Shown here: positions 1 to 6,833 of the stretch, one piece after another
How positions within the stretch are numbered: position 1 is the first letter of the stretch
Layout: the number at the start of each line of letters is the position of its first letter
Assembly: GCA_015061765.1 (NCBI GenBank)
Contig: SUVZ01000111.1
Coordinates: forward strand, 1-10,123
Reading direction: 5' to 3'
Origin: Lentisphaerota bacterium
GTDB lineage: Bacteria > Verrucomicrobiota > Kiritimatiellia > RFP12 > UBA1067
Length of the DNA: 10,123 nucleotides
The notes under the pieces: model-generated
Databases searched by the model: none
What the model saw: only the letters and a program-made list of their open reading frames with translations
What the model was told of the DNA's origin: nothing
Program-made: the position numbers and the translations under genes

Positions 1-2
1 CC

Positions 3-806
3 GATATGGCGCAGAAATGCGGCGTTCCGTTCTATGCGTCAATTGAACAGGGGCGCATCTACGCAGTGAACGACGAGGGAGGCCGCGAGGACGATCGGCG
101 CATGCCGCGCAATGAGCCTGAAGTCTATAGAGCGCGTGTAACAGAAGCTCGACTCTCTGGCGCGAAGGGTATCATGTACACTTCCGGGCGTGAAGAATGG
201 TGGGACAGCTGGTGGAACTATACGGATCCCGCTCTTTTCCAGCCGGAGCAGGAGAAGATACGTTTGGAGAACAAGCGCTACTTCGTCAACTATCGCACAC
301 GAGCCGGGCATTTTGTGAAGGATATGCGCAAGTATTCATCGATTCAGGACCAGACGTTGATCACGTTCTCTCCGAAGGAGATCAAAGGTACGGGCAAGTA
401 TGACATCTATGTCTGGGATGATTTCGAGGCGCTCAGGAGGGAGCGGGTAAATCCCAAGTGCTACCTGACAACGATTGTAGAGCAGCCAACCGGATGGACT
501 GTTGATGTCAACATAAACGGTAGGGCGCTCAAGGTTCTCAAGAAGCGCGCAGGCTCGCAGATATACGAGATCCCCGCCGGTGTGACAAAGTTCGGCAAGA
601 ACGAGATTGTGCTCTCCGTAAAGGGAAGCAACCGTCGGGGGCTTGTTCCGCGCATAGGAAACATCGGAATCGATGTGGTCTTCAATGGGGATTTTGAGCC
701 TCTCAAAAAGCCCGGTAACGAAATGGTCCCAGTCAGAGAAATTTCCAGAAAGGGCGAAGCCAAGTCGGAGACGTCCAAGCCCGCCAAGAAGGGAGGCAGC
801 AAGTGA
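3..806 (+). CDS. C-terminal part of a probable glycoside-hydrolase-like protein (5' end outside window)
   Basis: The frame is open to the left edge and no SD precedes the first ATG at 6, so I treat this as the last ~267 residues of a longer protein. Counting from that ATG, residues 1-110 look like the closing strands of a TIM-barrel glycoside hydrolase: a VPFYASIEQGR strand, a SGAKGIMYTSG strand (51-61) and an aromatic stretch WWDSWWNY (65-72). Residues ~115-230 look like one or two beta-sandwich accessory modules, with alternating strands and a jelly-roll-like segment ending GNIGIDVVFNGDFE. The tail (231-266) is Lys/Pro/Ser-rich and probably disordered. Its stop overlaps the next gene's GTG by 4 bp, so the two are likely translationally coupled. 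No active-site residue can be assigned because the N-terminal barrel is missing; the family call is fold-level inference only. It could instead be a non-catalytic binding protein. Confidence 0.5.
   Translation, partial: DMAQKCGVPFYASIEQGRIYAVNDEGGREDDRRMPRNEPEVYRARVTEARLSGAKGIMYTSGREEWWDSWWNYTDPALFQPEQEKIRLENKRYFVNYRTRAGHFVKDMRKYSSIQDQTLITFSPKEIKGTGKYDIYVWDDFEALRRERVNPKCYLTTIVEQPTGWTVDVNINGRALKVLKKRAGSQIYEIPAGVTKFGKNEIVLSVKGSNRRGLVPRIGNIGIDVVFNGDFEPLKKPGNEMVPVREISRKGEAKSETSKPAKKGGSK
791..796 (+). promoter_or_regulatory. Shine-Dalgarno supporting the GTG start at 803
   Basis: GGGAGG lies 6 nt before GTG 803, inside the end of the upstream gene. Together with the GTGA stop/start overlap it fixes the non-ATG start of the membrane cyclase-fold protein and suggests coupled translation. 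Confidence 0.7.
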
Positions 807-2458
807 GCGAATCCATCGACAACAATGTGGATGTCCAGGAGGAAGAGTTCTTCATTGAAGAAATCGACCTTGAGTCGATCGGCAAAAAGTTCGAGTCTCA
901 AACTCTTCTCCAGCGTATCAGAATGCTCATGCGTGGGTTGAAGGCCCCCGCTGGTTCGCGAGAGTATAAGGAGGCTCTCATTGAGCTTCAGCGTCTTCTT
1001 GCACCTGTTGGAGCGATTGTCATCCCTCTGATTTTCATTGCGATCCTTTTTGTATGCTCAGTCCCTGAGAAGACGAACAAGGATCTGCGTGACATCAATG
1101 TCGCCAAGGCCGAAGAGGATGCGACTCTTGAGGAGCCGCCGCCGGAGATGGAGGATCTCACGGAGACGACTACAGATCAGACGGTTGAGACCGAGGTCTT
1201 GAATGACATTTCCAACCCCTCGCTTGACAATCTGCAGACGCCTACCGATGTGGTGACGCCGTCGATGGACAGCAATGCTCCAGTAATCGAGAACGCCAAC
1301 GCCGTCATGGACATTCAGGCGCCGGTCAAAATGCGCACCATTCTAGGTCAGCAGCGCTCCGCCGGAGCGCGAGCACGTTCGCTCGCCAAGTTCGGAGGCG
1401 ATGCCGAGACGGAACGTTGCGTCATGCGCGCACTGCGTTGGCTTAAGACGCAGCAGCGTCCAGACGGTAGCTGGGCAGGACGGAGTGGTACGCTCAACAT
1501 GACCGGCTTTGTCGTGCTTACGTATCTTTCCCACGGCATCAAGCCTGGTGCGGATCCGGAGTTCGGAGACACGGTGAGGAAGGGGGTTGAGTACCTCATG
1601 CGCAACCGTCATAAGGACGCGATTGCGCTTGCGGCACTTGCCGAGGCCTATGGACTTTCCCGCAACCCCAACATACGCGAAATCGTTGAGCAGTCTCTCA
1701 ACAATCTTGCAGATCAGATGAAGGAGACGATCTGGGGTCCGCACCGCGATGGATCAAAGGCCCGAGAGCCGCGCGATCTGACTAAGCTCACGTTCTACGT
1801 AATGGCGCTGCGTTCCGCGCAACTCTCCAAATTCAAGATTCCGAATCTTCAGAAGGGGCTGAACAAGCTCCGCGAAGGTTTCCTGCATCAGGCGAATAAG
1901 AAGCTCGGCGGTTTTTCAAGCGCTTTCTTAGGTCCGCCCGGACGCAACTATCCGCGTATCATGATGTGGCACTACATGCTTGGTGTGGTCGGCATGCAGT
2001 ATGTTGGAGCCGGCGACAATCCCGTGATCGACAAAACGTTGGGGATTCTCATGGATGAATGGGAGCCGCCCACATTGGCTACAACCGACATTTCCTGCTG
2101 TCCCGTCCGTGCAAACTATTGGGCTACGATGGTTTTCTTCAACTACTTTGAGGGAGACAGGCGTTGGTTCGACTGGAACAAAAAGATGAAGTCGGTGTAC
2201 AAGCGCGGTCAGCACAAGGAAATTGGCAAGTACCAAGACCATCGAGGAATGCCGCAGGAAATCGGTTATTGGACTTGCGAGGACATGCATATCGGAACAC
2301 AGCCAATCGCCACGACATGCTATGTCGCACTCCAATTGATGGTCTATTACCGTTATCTGCCTACTGGACAGAAGAATGCCTGGAAGATAACGGAGGAAAA
2401 GGAAGAAAAAGTCTCTGGCGCCGCAAAGGATGATATTGAAGTTTCCATCGACATCTGA
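803..2458 (+). CDS. Membrane-anchored prenyltransferase/squalene-oxidase-repeat protein
   Basis: 551 residues with GTG start. An acidic cytoplasmic N-terminus (1-65) is followed by a single membrane span at about 66-86 (LLAPVGAIVIPLIFIAILFV), then an acidic, Pro/Thr-rich linker (87-176) containing EEPPPEMEDL, which recalls TonB-type periplasmic linkers. A short RSAGARARSLAKFGG element (185-199) leads into an alpha/alpha-barrel domain (200-521). This domain carries one clear terpene-cyclase QW-type repeat, QRPDGSW (218-224), then helical repeats ending in VYYRYLP (514-520), typical of the squalene-oxidase-repeat proteins common in Planctomycetes and relatives. I see neither the DxDD motif of squalene-hopene cyclases nor the DCTAE of oxidosqualene cyclases, so a true cyclase is unlikely; binding or scaffolding in the periplasm is more plausible. 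It sits between a carbohydrate-related gene and another single-span protein, so an envelope complex is inferred. Domain call solid, function unknown. Confidence 0.8.
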   Translation: MSESIDNNVDVQEEEFFIEEIDLESIGKKFESQTLLQRIRMLMRGLKAPAGSREYKEALIELQRLLAPVGAIVIPLIFIAILFVCSVPEKTNKDLRDINVAKAEEDATLEEPPPEMEDLTETTTDQTVETEVLNDISNPSLDNLQTPTDVVTPSMDSNAPVIENANAVMDIQAPVKMRTILGQQRSAGARARSLAKFGGDAETERCVMRALRWLKTQQRPDGSWAGRSGTLNMTGFVVLTYLSHGIKPGADPEFGDTVRKGVEYLMRNRHKDAIALAALAEAYGLSRNPNIREIVEQSLNNLADQMKETIWGPHRDGSKAREPRDLTKLTFYVMALRSAQLSKFKIPNLQKGLNKLREGFLHQANKKLGGFSSAFLGPPGRNYPRIMMWHYMLGVVGMQYVGAGDNPVIDKTLGILMDEWEPPTLATTDISCCPVRANYWATMVFFNYFEGDRRWFDWNKKMKSVYKRGQHKEIGKYQDHRGMPQEIGYWTCEDMHIGTQPIATTCYVALQLMVYYRYLPTGQKNAWKITEEKEEKVSGAAKDDIEVSIDI

Positions 2459-2506
2459 GTTAGATCAACCATGTACGATTTGCGCATAATGCAGGTTATG
2501 TAAACT

Positions 2507-3292
2507 ATGGACAATCCGCTTTCATTAGTGCCCAGCGAGGGAAACGCAAACGAGTTTCCAGTCCTCAAGGCGTTTCAGGAATACATAGACGCAGAACAGG
2601 CAAAGGCCCGCAAGCGCATGCTAGGGTTGAGTGTGTTCTTTATTGTCCTGCTGTCTGTTGTCGTGGTAACCTTCGTTCTGATTCTCACTACGGTTCTGAA
2701 CAGGAACCAGTCACTCTCAGACCGTCTTCTGGATTATGCTCTCAGGGAGCGAGAGAAGATATCTGTCGTACAAGCGCCTGCACCGGCAGCCGCCCCTCAG
2801 TCGCAGCCTTCCGCAGACATTGTCAAGACGCTCATCGAGCGCATGGAGAAAGAACAGGCTGAAATGAAAGCCGCTTTTGAAAGGCAGCGCAAGGATGCAG
2901 AGAGAAATGCGGCAGAACAAGAGCGGGCACGAAATGAAGAGATGACGCGCATTCGGGCCGAATTGGCCAAAGAACGCGAAAACGCCAAGAGAGAGGCCAA
3001 AAGGAAGTCGGAGATCGAACGTCATAGGCGTCGCCTCTACCCTGATTACTATCGCATGGAGGAAGCGTCCGATGACCTTCCGATTCCTCCGCCAGCTTCA
3101 GCGTACAAGCGCAGGATCCAGCCAGTAGAAACCCCTTCTTCTTCGCATGCGACAGTTGAAGGACAACTGCCGCCTCCGCAAAAAAGGAAACCGGCAAGTC
3201 CTCTTTCGGACATAAAGCCTGTTACATATTTCAATGTCGATGATGATGACAGTGTGCCATTTCTCATAGAAACACCAAAACAGAACAAATAG
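2507..3292 (+). CDS. Single-span membrane protein with long charged coiled coil, function unknown
   Basis: I do not recognise this family. 261 residues: a short cytoplasmic N-terminus (1-38), a strong membrane span at about 39-63 rich in V/L/I/F, then an Ala/Pro linker (90-101). A highly charged helix (103-176) with repeated E-K-R-A heptad-like spacing (for example EKEQAEMKAAFERQR) is almost certainly a coiled coil. The C-terminal third (188-261) is Pro/Ser-rich and ends in an acidic DDDD patch at 245-248. With KARKR before the span, positive-inside logic places the coiled coil outside the cytoplasm. It starts 48 bp after the cyclase-fold gene and ends 17 bp before the NYN gene, consistent with one operon. 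The ribosome site is weak (AGGT about 10 nt before the ATG). Charged coils are easily mis-assigned by homology, so resemblance to TolA/TonB-like spacers should not be taken as identity. Confidence 0.65.
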   Translation: MDNPLSLVPSEGNANEFPVLKAFQEYIDAEQAKARKRMLGLSVFFIVLLSVVVVTFVLILTTVLNRNQSLSDRLLDYALREREKISVVQAPAPAAAPQSQPSADIVKTLIERMEKEQAEMKAAFERQRKDAERNAAEQERARNEEMTRIRAELAKERENAKREAKRKSEIERHRRRLYPDYYRMEEASDDLPIPPPASAYKRRIQPVETPSSSHATVEGQLPPPQKRKPASPLSDIKPVTYFNVDDDDSVPFLIETPKQNK

Positions 3293-3297
3293 AACTT

Positions 3298-3303
3298 AAG
3301 GAG
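3298..3303 (+). promoter_or_regulatory. Shine-Dalgarno fixing the NYN gene start
   Basis: AAGGAG is 6 nt before ATG 3310. An in-frame TTG at 3304 directly abuts this SD and is too close to be used, so 3310 is the preferred start. Confidence 0.75.
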
Positions 3304-3309
3304 TTGCGT

Positions 3310-3990
3310 ATGTCAGAGAAGGCGATAGTGTTCATTGATGGAAGTTGGTTGTATAGATGTCGGACCGCCCTTTTCACCAGATTAGGAGAAGAGAATTTTG
3401 AGATAGACTACGCAAAACTCCCCAAGTTGATCTGTGAGGACGTGGCGAACACGCTTGATGAGGACATCTCTCTTGTCAAGACAATGTACTTCGGAACGAT
3501 TCCATCAAGCAGATCCGGTTTCAATACATCGAAGCAATATGCCTTCTACGATTTTCTGGAGCGTTCGTGTGGCTATGACACACACATACACGAGGTTGAT
3601 GTCGCAAATGAAGATACGCGGGCTTCATGTGGTTGGATTGATGTGTCAATAGCGACAAATCTCGTCTACTATTCCGCCCTTCCGGCAGTGATGGACATTG
3701 CCGTAATTGTAGGCGACTCCACCGATCTCACGCCAGCCCTTAAGCGCATCCGTCACATGGGCAAGCGCATACAGCTTGTCAACGTCAGTGGCACAACATC
3801 CGTCACCGCAGACAGGTCTCGCATCTGCGATTTTCCTGTCATAAACCTCGATGATTATGCCGCAGAAGTCAAGCTAGTCCGGGAGCGCGTAAAGCGTGCA
3901 TGCAAAAAATGCGGCCAGGAGGAAGATACCACCTGGGCCGGCATTGATTTCTTCTGCAGCAACTGCCGCGGCAGATACCGCAGCAATTGA
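3310..3990 (+). CDS. NYN (LabA/DUF88-type) domain protein with C-terminal zinc ribbon
   Basis: 226 residues. It opens with KAIVFIDGSWLY, the first strand of the PIN-like NYN fold with metal-ligand Asp10. Further expected acidic residues are Asp111 in GWIDVSIATNLV and Asp136/Asp139 in VIVGDSTDLTPAL, followed by the GKRIQLVNVSG strand; these are hallmarks of LabA/DUF88 NYN proteins, thought to be Mg-dependent ribonucleases. Residues 198-219 hold a four-cysteine zinc ribbon, CKKCG plus CSNC, likely for nucleic-acid or protein binding. The cytoplasmic protein is the last gene of the left cluster, 17 bp after the coiled-coil membrane gene and convergent with the aldolase. Family members are involved in tRNA/rRNA processing, mRNA decay or, in cyanobacteria, circadian output; its substrate here cannot be read from sequence. 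Fold assignment is confident, nuclease activity inferred from the retained acidic residues. Confidence 0.85.
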   Translation: MSEKAIVFIDGSWLYRCRTALFTRLGEENFEIDYAKLPKLICEDVANTLDEDISLVKTMYFGTIPSSRSGFNTSKQYAFYDFLERSCGYDTHIHEVDVANEDTRASCGWIDVSIATNLVYYSALPAVMDIAVIVGDSTDLTPALKRIRHMGKRIQLVNVSGTTSVTADRSRICDFPVINLDDYAAEVKLVRERVKRACKKCGQEEDTTWAGIDFFCSNCRGRYRSN

Positions 3991-3994
3991 CCGC

Positions 3995-4022
3995 AGGGTC
4001 GCCCTTCTTCCCTTAATCAGGG
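3995..4022. terminator. Weak hairpin region between convergent stops
   Basis: Only 26 bp separate the NYN stop from the aldolase stop. They contain AGGG-TCG-CCCT followed by a TCTTCCCTT run on the plus strand, and an overlapping CCCT-TAATC-AGGG. Stems are only 4 bp and no long T run follows, so this is at best a weak, possibly bidirectional, termination site. Confidence 0.25.
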
Positions 4023-4862
4023 CTTGAAGAGTTTCATGACCTTCTTCACGTCCTCACAGATTGCGTCCGTGGCGCTCTTGGCCACGTCGTGGAACAGAAG
4101 ACCCTCGGGAGTGCGCTTTACGATGTCATAGACGCTTTGGCCGCCGGCAAGTGCACCATAGGTGTAGTAATTGATCTTGCGGATGCCCTTCGCGATCGCC
4201 TCATGATAGTCGTCAGCCGTAAGCCCAGAGCCGCCATGCATGACAAGCGGAAGTTCACCTGTCGACTTGCGAACCTCTTCAATAACCTTGAAAGAGAGCT
4301 TCGGCGTGGTCTTGTATACGCCATGAACCGTTCCGAAGGAAATGGCAAGAGCGTCGACACCCGTCTTTTCGACGAATTCGGCGGCTTCTTCAGGCTTTGT
4401 GTAGAAATCCTCCGGAGTGTACTCCTTGAGTTCGCCGCGGAAGTTGTGGGGCATGGAGCCCAATTCAGCCTCAGTCGTGGCGCCGAGCGCATGCGCTGCC
4501 TTTGCGACGTACGCGGTCGCCTTCATGTTCTCTTCGTAGGGAAGCGAAGAACCGTCAAACATCACAGAGGTAAAACCCATTGCAAGGGCCTTCAGGCAGC
4601 TTTCGACGGAATCGCCGTGGTCAAGATGAACCGCCACCGGGGTCTTGGCTGCGCGCGCAAGCTGGATCATCAGCGGACCTGCAACAGCAAGCGGAATGAA
4701 CTCTTCGTGGGCACCGGCATGCTGAAGCACAAACGGGATACCGAGTTCCTCAGATGCACGGATCGCTCCCATTGCGGACTCCAGTGAAGCGCAATTGAAT
4801 CCGCCTACCGCATAGCCGTTTCTTGAGGCATCGGCAAGCATGTCTTTCATGTTTACTAGCAT
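4017..4862 (-). CDS. Class II ketose-bisphosphate aldolase (fructose/tagatose-bisphosphate aldolase family)
   Basis: 281 residues, full length for the shorter class II aldolases. These zinc enzymes reversibly split ketose 1,6-bisphosphates to DHAP and an aldehyde, in glycolysis/gluconeogenesis or sugar catabolism. Visible features: GGFNCASLE near the N-terminus; HLDHGD (79-84), giving catalytic Asp81 and zinc ligand His82; FDGSSLPYEEN (102-112); EAELG (131-135); zinc ligands His180 (GTVHGVY) and His209 (MHGGSGL); and KINYYTYGA (229-237) with phosphate-loop Asn231 and Thr234. In well-known FBP and tagatose-BP aldolases this last motif is usually N-[IV]-[DAN]-T-[DE]; here Tyr replaces both the residue before Thr and the acid after it, so the exact substrate is open. 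ATG 4862 is preceded by AAAGG about 10 nt away; an internal ATG at 4850 lacks an SD. It lies 35 bp after recR as the probable last gene of the purC operon. Confidence 0.88.
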   Translation of the reverse strand: MLVNMKDMLADASRNGYAVGGFNCASLESAMGAIRASEELGIPFVLQHAGAHEEFIPLAVAGPLMIQLARAAKTPVAVHLDHGDSVESCLKALAMGFTSVMFDGSSLPYEENMKATAYVAKAAHALGATTEAELGSMPHNFRGELKEYTPEDFYTKPEEAAEFVEKTGVDALAISFGTVHGVYKTTPKLSFKVIEEVRKSTGELPLVMHGGSGLTADDYHEAIAKGIRKINYYTYGALAGGQSVYDIVKRTPEGLLFHDVAKSATDAICEDVKKVMKLFKP

Positions 4863-4897
4863 TTTTCAACTTACCTTTCTTTTGATTTCATGGAACA

Positions 4898-5509
4898 TCA
4901 AATCTGTGAAGATTGAAGCAAGGTCCTGTGATTTATCGCTCGACGCAACGTCAAAGGGTCTGAATAGGATACACCCGAATCAGCCGGCAATCCAAAGGCC
5001 AGCCTAGTGGTTTTCACACCACTCTGACTGAGGAGTTCCGTCAGATATCCGGCCGTTGCATCTCCCTCCATGTCAGTTGAAACCGCAATCAAAACCTCGG
5101 ATATGCCTTCTGTGAGGACCCTTTCCGCAAGCTCCCTGAACCGCAGGGAATCAGGGCCTACGCGATGTACGGGAGAAAGCTTTCCGCCTAAGACATGGTA
5201 TCGTCCATGGTATGCGCCGGATGCCTCTATGGGAATGATGTCGGCAGGTTCCTCAACCACGCAGATTACAGCACATTCCCGGAGCGTATCGGTGCATAGC
5301 GAACACGGATCGGCCGCACGGACCGTGAATGCCCCGCATCTGGAGCAGCACACGACCGATTCACGCGCGGCCTTCAGGGACCAGGCTAGCGGATCGAGCA
5401 GCTTTTCGGGCTCACGCAACAACGCAAGCGCGGCCCGGGACGCAGATCTGCGTCCAAGACCGGGAAGTCGCGCAAGTGCACGTGTCAAATCCTCTATGGG
5501 ACCTATCAT
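4898..5509 (-). CDS. recR: Recombination mediator RecR
   Basis: 203 residues, normal RecR length. RecR works with RecO (and RecF) to load RecA onto SSB-coated single-stranded gaps. The order of motifs is standard: an N-terminal helix-hairpin-helix with LARLPGLGRRSASRAA (12-27); a four-cysteine zinc finger, C55-x2-C58 and C69-x2-C72; then a Toprim domain beginning VVEEPADIIPIE (84-95), with YHVLGGKLSPVHRVGPDSL (104-122) and EVLIAVSTDMEGDATAGYL (138-156). The C-terminal segment RLAFGLPADSGVSYSDPLTLRRA is also typical. Its ATG overlaps the ybaB stop as ATGA, the classic ybaB-recR pairing, implying coupled translation. The usual upstream partner dnaX is not here. Nothing suggests damage to the gene. 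Confidence 0.97.
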   Translation of the reverse strand: MIGPIEDLTRALARLPGLGRRSASRAALALLREPEKLLDPLAWSLKAARESVVCCSRCGAFTVRAADPCSLCTDTLRECAVICVVEEPADIIPIEASGAYHGRYHVLGGKLSPVHRVGPDSLRFRELAERVLTEGISEVLIAVSTDMEGDATAGYLTELLSQSGVKTTRLAFGLPADSGVSYSDPLTLRRAINHRTLLQSSQI

Positions 5510-5823
5510 TTGCCGAACAGGCCGCCCATGCCGCCGCTCTGCATCAGCTGAGCCATGTGCTCCTGAGTGGTCTTCTTTACATTCTTAAGCGCACCGTTTA
5601 CAACATTGAAAAGCATGGTCTCAAAACGTTCATGCTTTCCGGAGGATGCTTCTGCCCATGTTTCAGGGGAGATGGATATCTTGGAGATGGTGAAATCGCC
5701 CTTCGCCGTCACGGTAATGCCACCGTTGGAATAGTCGACACTTATCTTCTCAATCTCCTGCTGGATGCGCTTGGCTTCCGAACGCATCTGCATGGCCTGT
5801 TTGACTTGATCGAAAATGCCCAT
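5506..5823 (-). CDS. ybaB: YbaB/EbfC family nucleoid-associated DNA-binding protein
   Basis: 105 residues, typical for the family. These small dimeric proteins form a tweezer-like structure, bind DNA and contribute to nucleoid organisation; in many bacteria the gene lies directly before recR, as here. Sequence signs: an amphipathic N-terminal helix beginning MGIFDQVKQAMQMRSEAKRIQ, the central beta segment GGITVTAKGDFTISKISISPE (34-54), a second long helix (about 63-95), and a Gly/Met-rich tail QSGGMGGLFGK. The start at 5823 has AGAGGT about 8 nt upstream. The gene lies 45 bp after purC and shares an ATGA with recR, so it is inside the same operon. Gene symbol given by family and synteny. Confidence 0.93.
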   Translation of the reverse strand: MGIFDQVKQAMQMRSEAKRIQQEIEKISVDYSNGGITVTAKGDFTISKISISPETWAEASSGKHERFETMLFNVVNGALKNVKKTTQEHMAQLMQSGGMGGLFGK

Positions 5824-5868
5824 TTTTTATACCTCTTTGTTTTTATTGTGTTCAAATTTATGTCTGCA

Positions 5869-6768
5869 TCAGACGAGCTTGAGTCCGGAAAGCTCTTCGT
5901 ACGCCTTGATGTAGATTTCGCGAGTACGATCAATTACATCATCAGGAAGAACTGGACCCGGCGGTTGGTGATTGAAGTTTACGGAATCAAGCCAGTCCCT
6001 CACAAACTGCTTGTCGAGCGAAGGCGGATTGCTGCCCACTGCATATAACTCCTGAGGCCAGAATCGCGACGAATCCGGCGTAAGCACTTCATCCGCAAGA
6101 ATCAGCGAACCGTCTGTATCCTGGCCGAACTCGAATTTTGTGTCCGCTATTATGATGCCATGGTTCAATGCATAATCGGCTGCCTTGGTGTAAAGGCCAA
6201 TCGTTGCGTCCTTGAGCGCCTTTGCCGTATCAACGCCGACAAGAGCTTCCGTCTGGGCGTAGTCAATGGCTTCATCATGGTCGCCTATCGCCGCCTTGGT
6301 AGTCGGGGTAAAGAGAACTTCGTCCAGTCTCGAGGCGTTCTGGTACCCTTCTCGGAGCTTCTGCCCGTTTACGGTACCGGATTTCTGGTATTCTTTCCAT
6401 CCCGAGCCTGTAAGATAACCGCGTGCGATGCATTCAACCTCGACCATCCTGACCTTCTTTACAAGCATGGAGCGACCTCTCAGATCATCCTTGTACGCCT
6501 GGAGTTCGGCTGGGTACTGGTCGACATCCGCGGTTATGAGATGGTTTTTCATCCCGAGAAAATCCATCCAGAAGAGCGAAAGCGAGTTGAGTACCTTGCC
6601 TTTGTCTGGAACCCCACACGGAAGTATGACGTCAAAAGCGCTAATTCTATCGGTTACCACCATCAACAGTTTGTCGCCCAAATCATAGACGTCGCGAACT
6701 TTTCCGCTCTTGGATTCCAAACCCGGAATGGAACATTCCAGCAATGCATGATTCTTGTCGTATTTCAT
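5869..6768 (-). CDS. purC: Phosphoribosylaminoimidazole-succinocarboxamide (SAICAR) synthase
   Basis: 299 residues, the longer PurC form (about 290-310) resembling yeast Ade1 rather than the ~237-residue E. coli type. It joins CAIR and aspartate with ATP to make SAICAR in cytoplasmic purine synthesis. Conserved segments in order: GKVRDVYDLGDKLLMVVTDRI (22-42) with the nucleotide-contacting region, SAFDVILPCGVPDKGKVL (43-60), VECIARGYLTGSGWKEY (111-127), TPTTKAAIGDHDE (154-166), IIIADTKFEFG (205-215) and LADEVLTPDSSRFW (224-237). All expected motifs are intact. The start at 6768 has AAAGG about 8 nt upstream and an extended -10 promoter a further ~15 bp back, giving a short leader. It is the first gene of the purC-ybaB-recR-aldolase run; no purine riboswitch-sized leader is present, so PurR-type or constitutive control cannot be distinguished. 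Confidence 0.97.
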   Translation of the reverse strand: MKYDKNHALLECSIPGLESKSGKVRDVYDLGDKLLMVVTDRISAFDVILPCGVPDKGKVLNSLSLFWMDFLGMKNHLITADVDQYPAELQAYKDDLRGRSMLVKKVRMVEVECIARGYLTGSGWKEYQKSGTVNGQKLREGYQNASRLDEVLFTPTTKAAIGDHDEAIDYAQTEALVGVDTAKALKDATIGLYTKAADYALNHGIIIADTKFEFGQDTDGSLILADEVLTPDSSRFWPQELYAVGSNPPSLDKQFVRDWLDSVNFNHQPPGPVLPDDVIDRTREIYIKAYEELSGLKLV

Positions 6769-6796
6769 CTTTTCAGCCTTTCAAAAGTTTTCGCGT

Positions 6797-6805
6797 ATTA
6801 TACCA
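6797..6805 (-). promoter_or_regulatory. Extended -10 promoter upstream of purC
   Basis: On the minus strand the bases read TGG-TATAAT, a consensus extended -10. The -10 lies 28 bp before the purC ATG, predicting a transcript start near 6790 and a leader of roughly 22 nt. No good -35 hexamer is found 16-18 bp upstream, which is normal for extended -10 promoters. It lies in the 65-bp gap after the CE15-like gene. Confidence 0.6.
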
Positions 6806-6833
6806 TATCAAACCGCGATTCGCACACACACCC

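Noticed and set aside
6..8. ATG at 6 as the true start of the first gene
   Set aside because: The frame stays open to the edge, there is no visible SD, and the protein begins mid-domain with no signal peptide although its content suggests a larger carbohydrate-active protein.
2459..2506. Promoter in the gap before the coiled-coil membrane gene
   Set aside because: TTGCGC and TATGTA-like stretches occur, but spacing and match are too poor to call.
4089..4787. Long plus-strand reading frame opposite the aldolase gene (232 codons)
   Set aside because: It mirrors a clearly coding class II aldolase, its translation is Arg/Cys/His-rich with no recognisable motif, and no SD supports it.
6806..6833. 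Terminator for the CE15-like gene
   Set aside because: Only a very short GCGA/TCGC pairing is present with no T run; nothing resembles an intrinsic terminator before the purC promoter.
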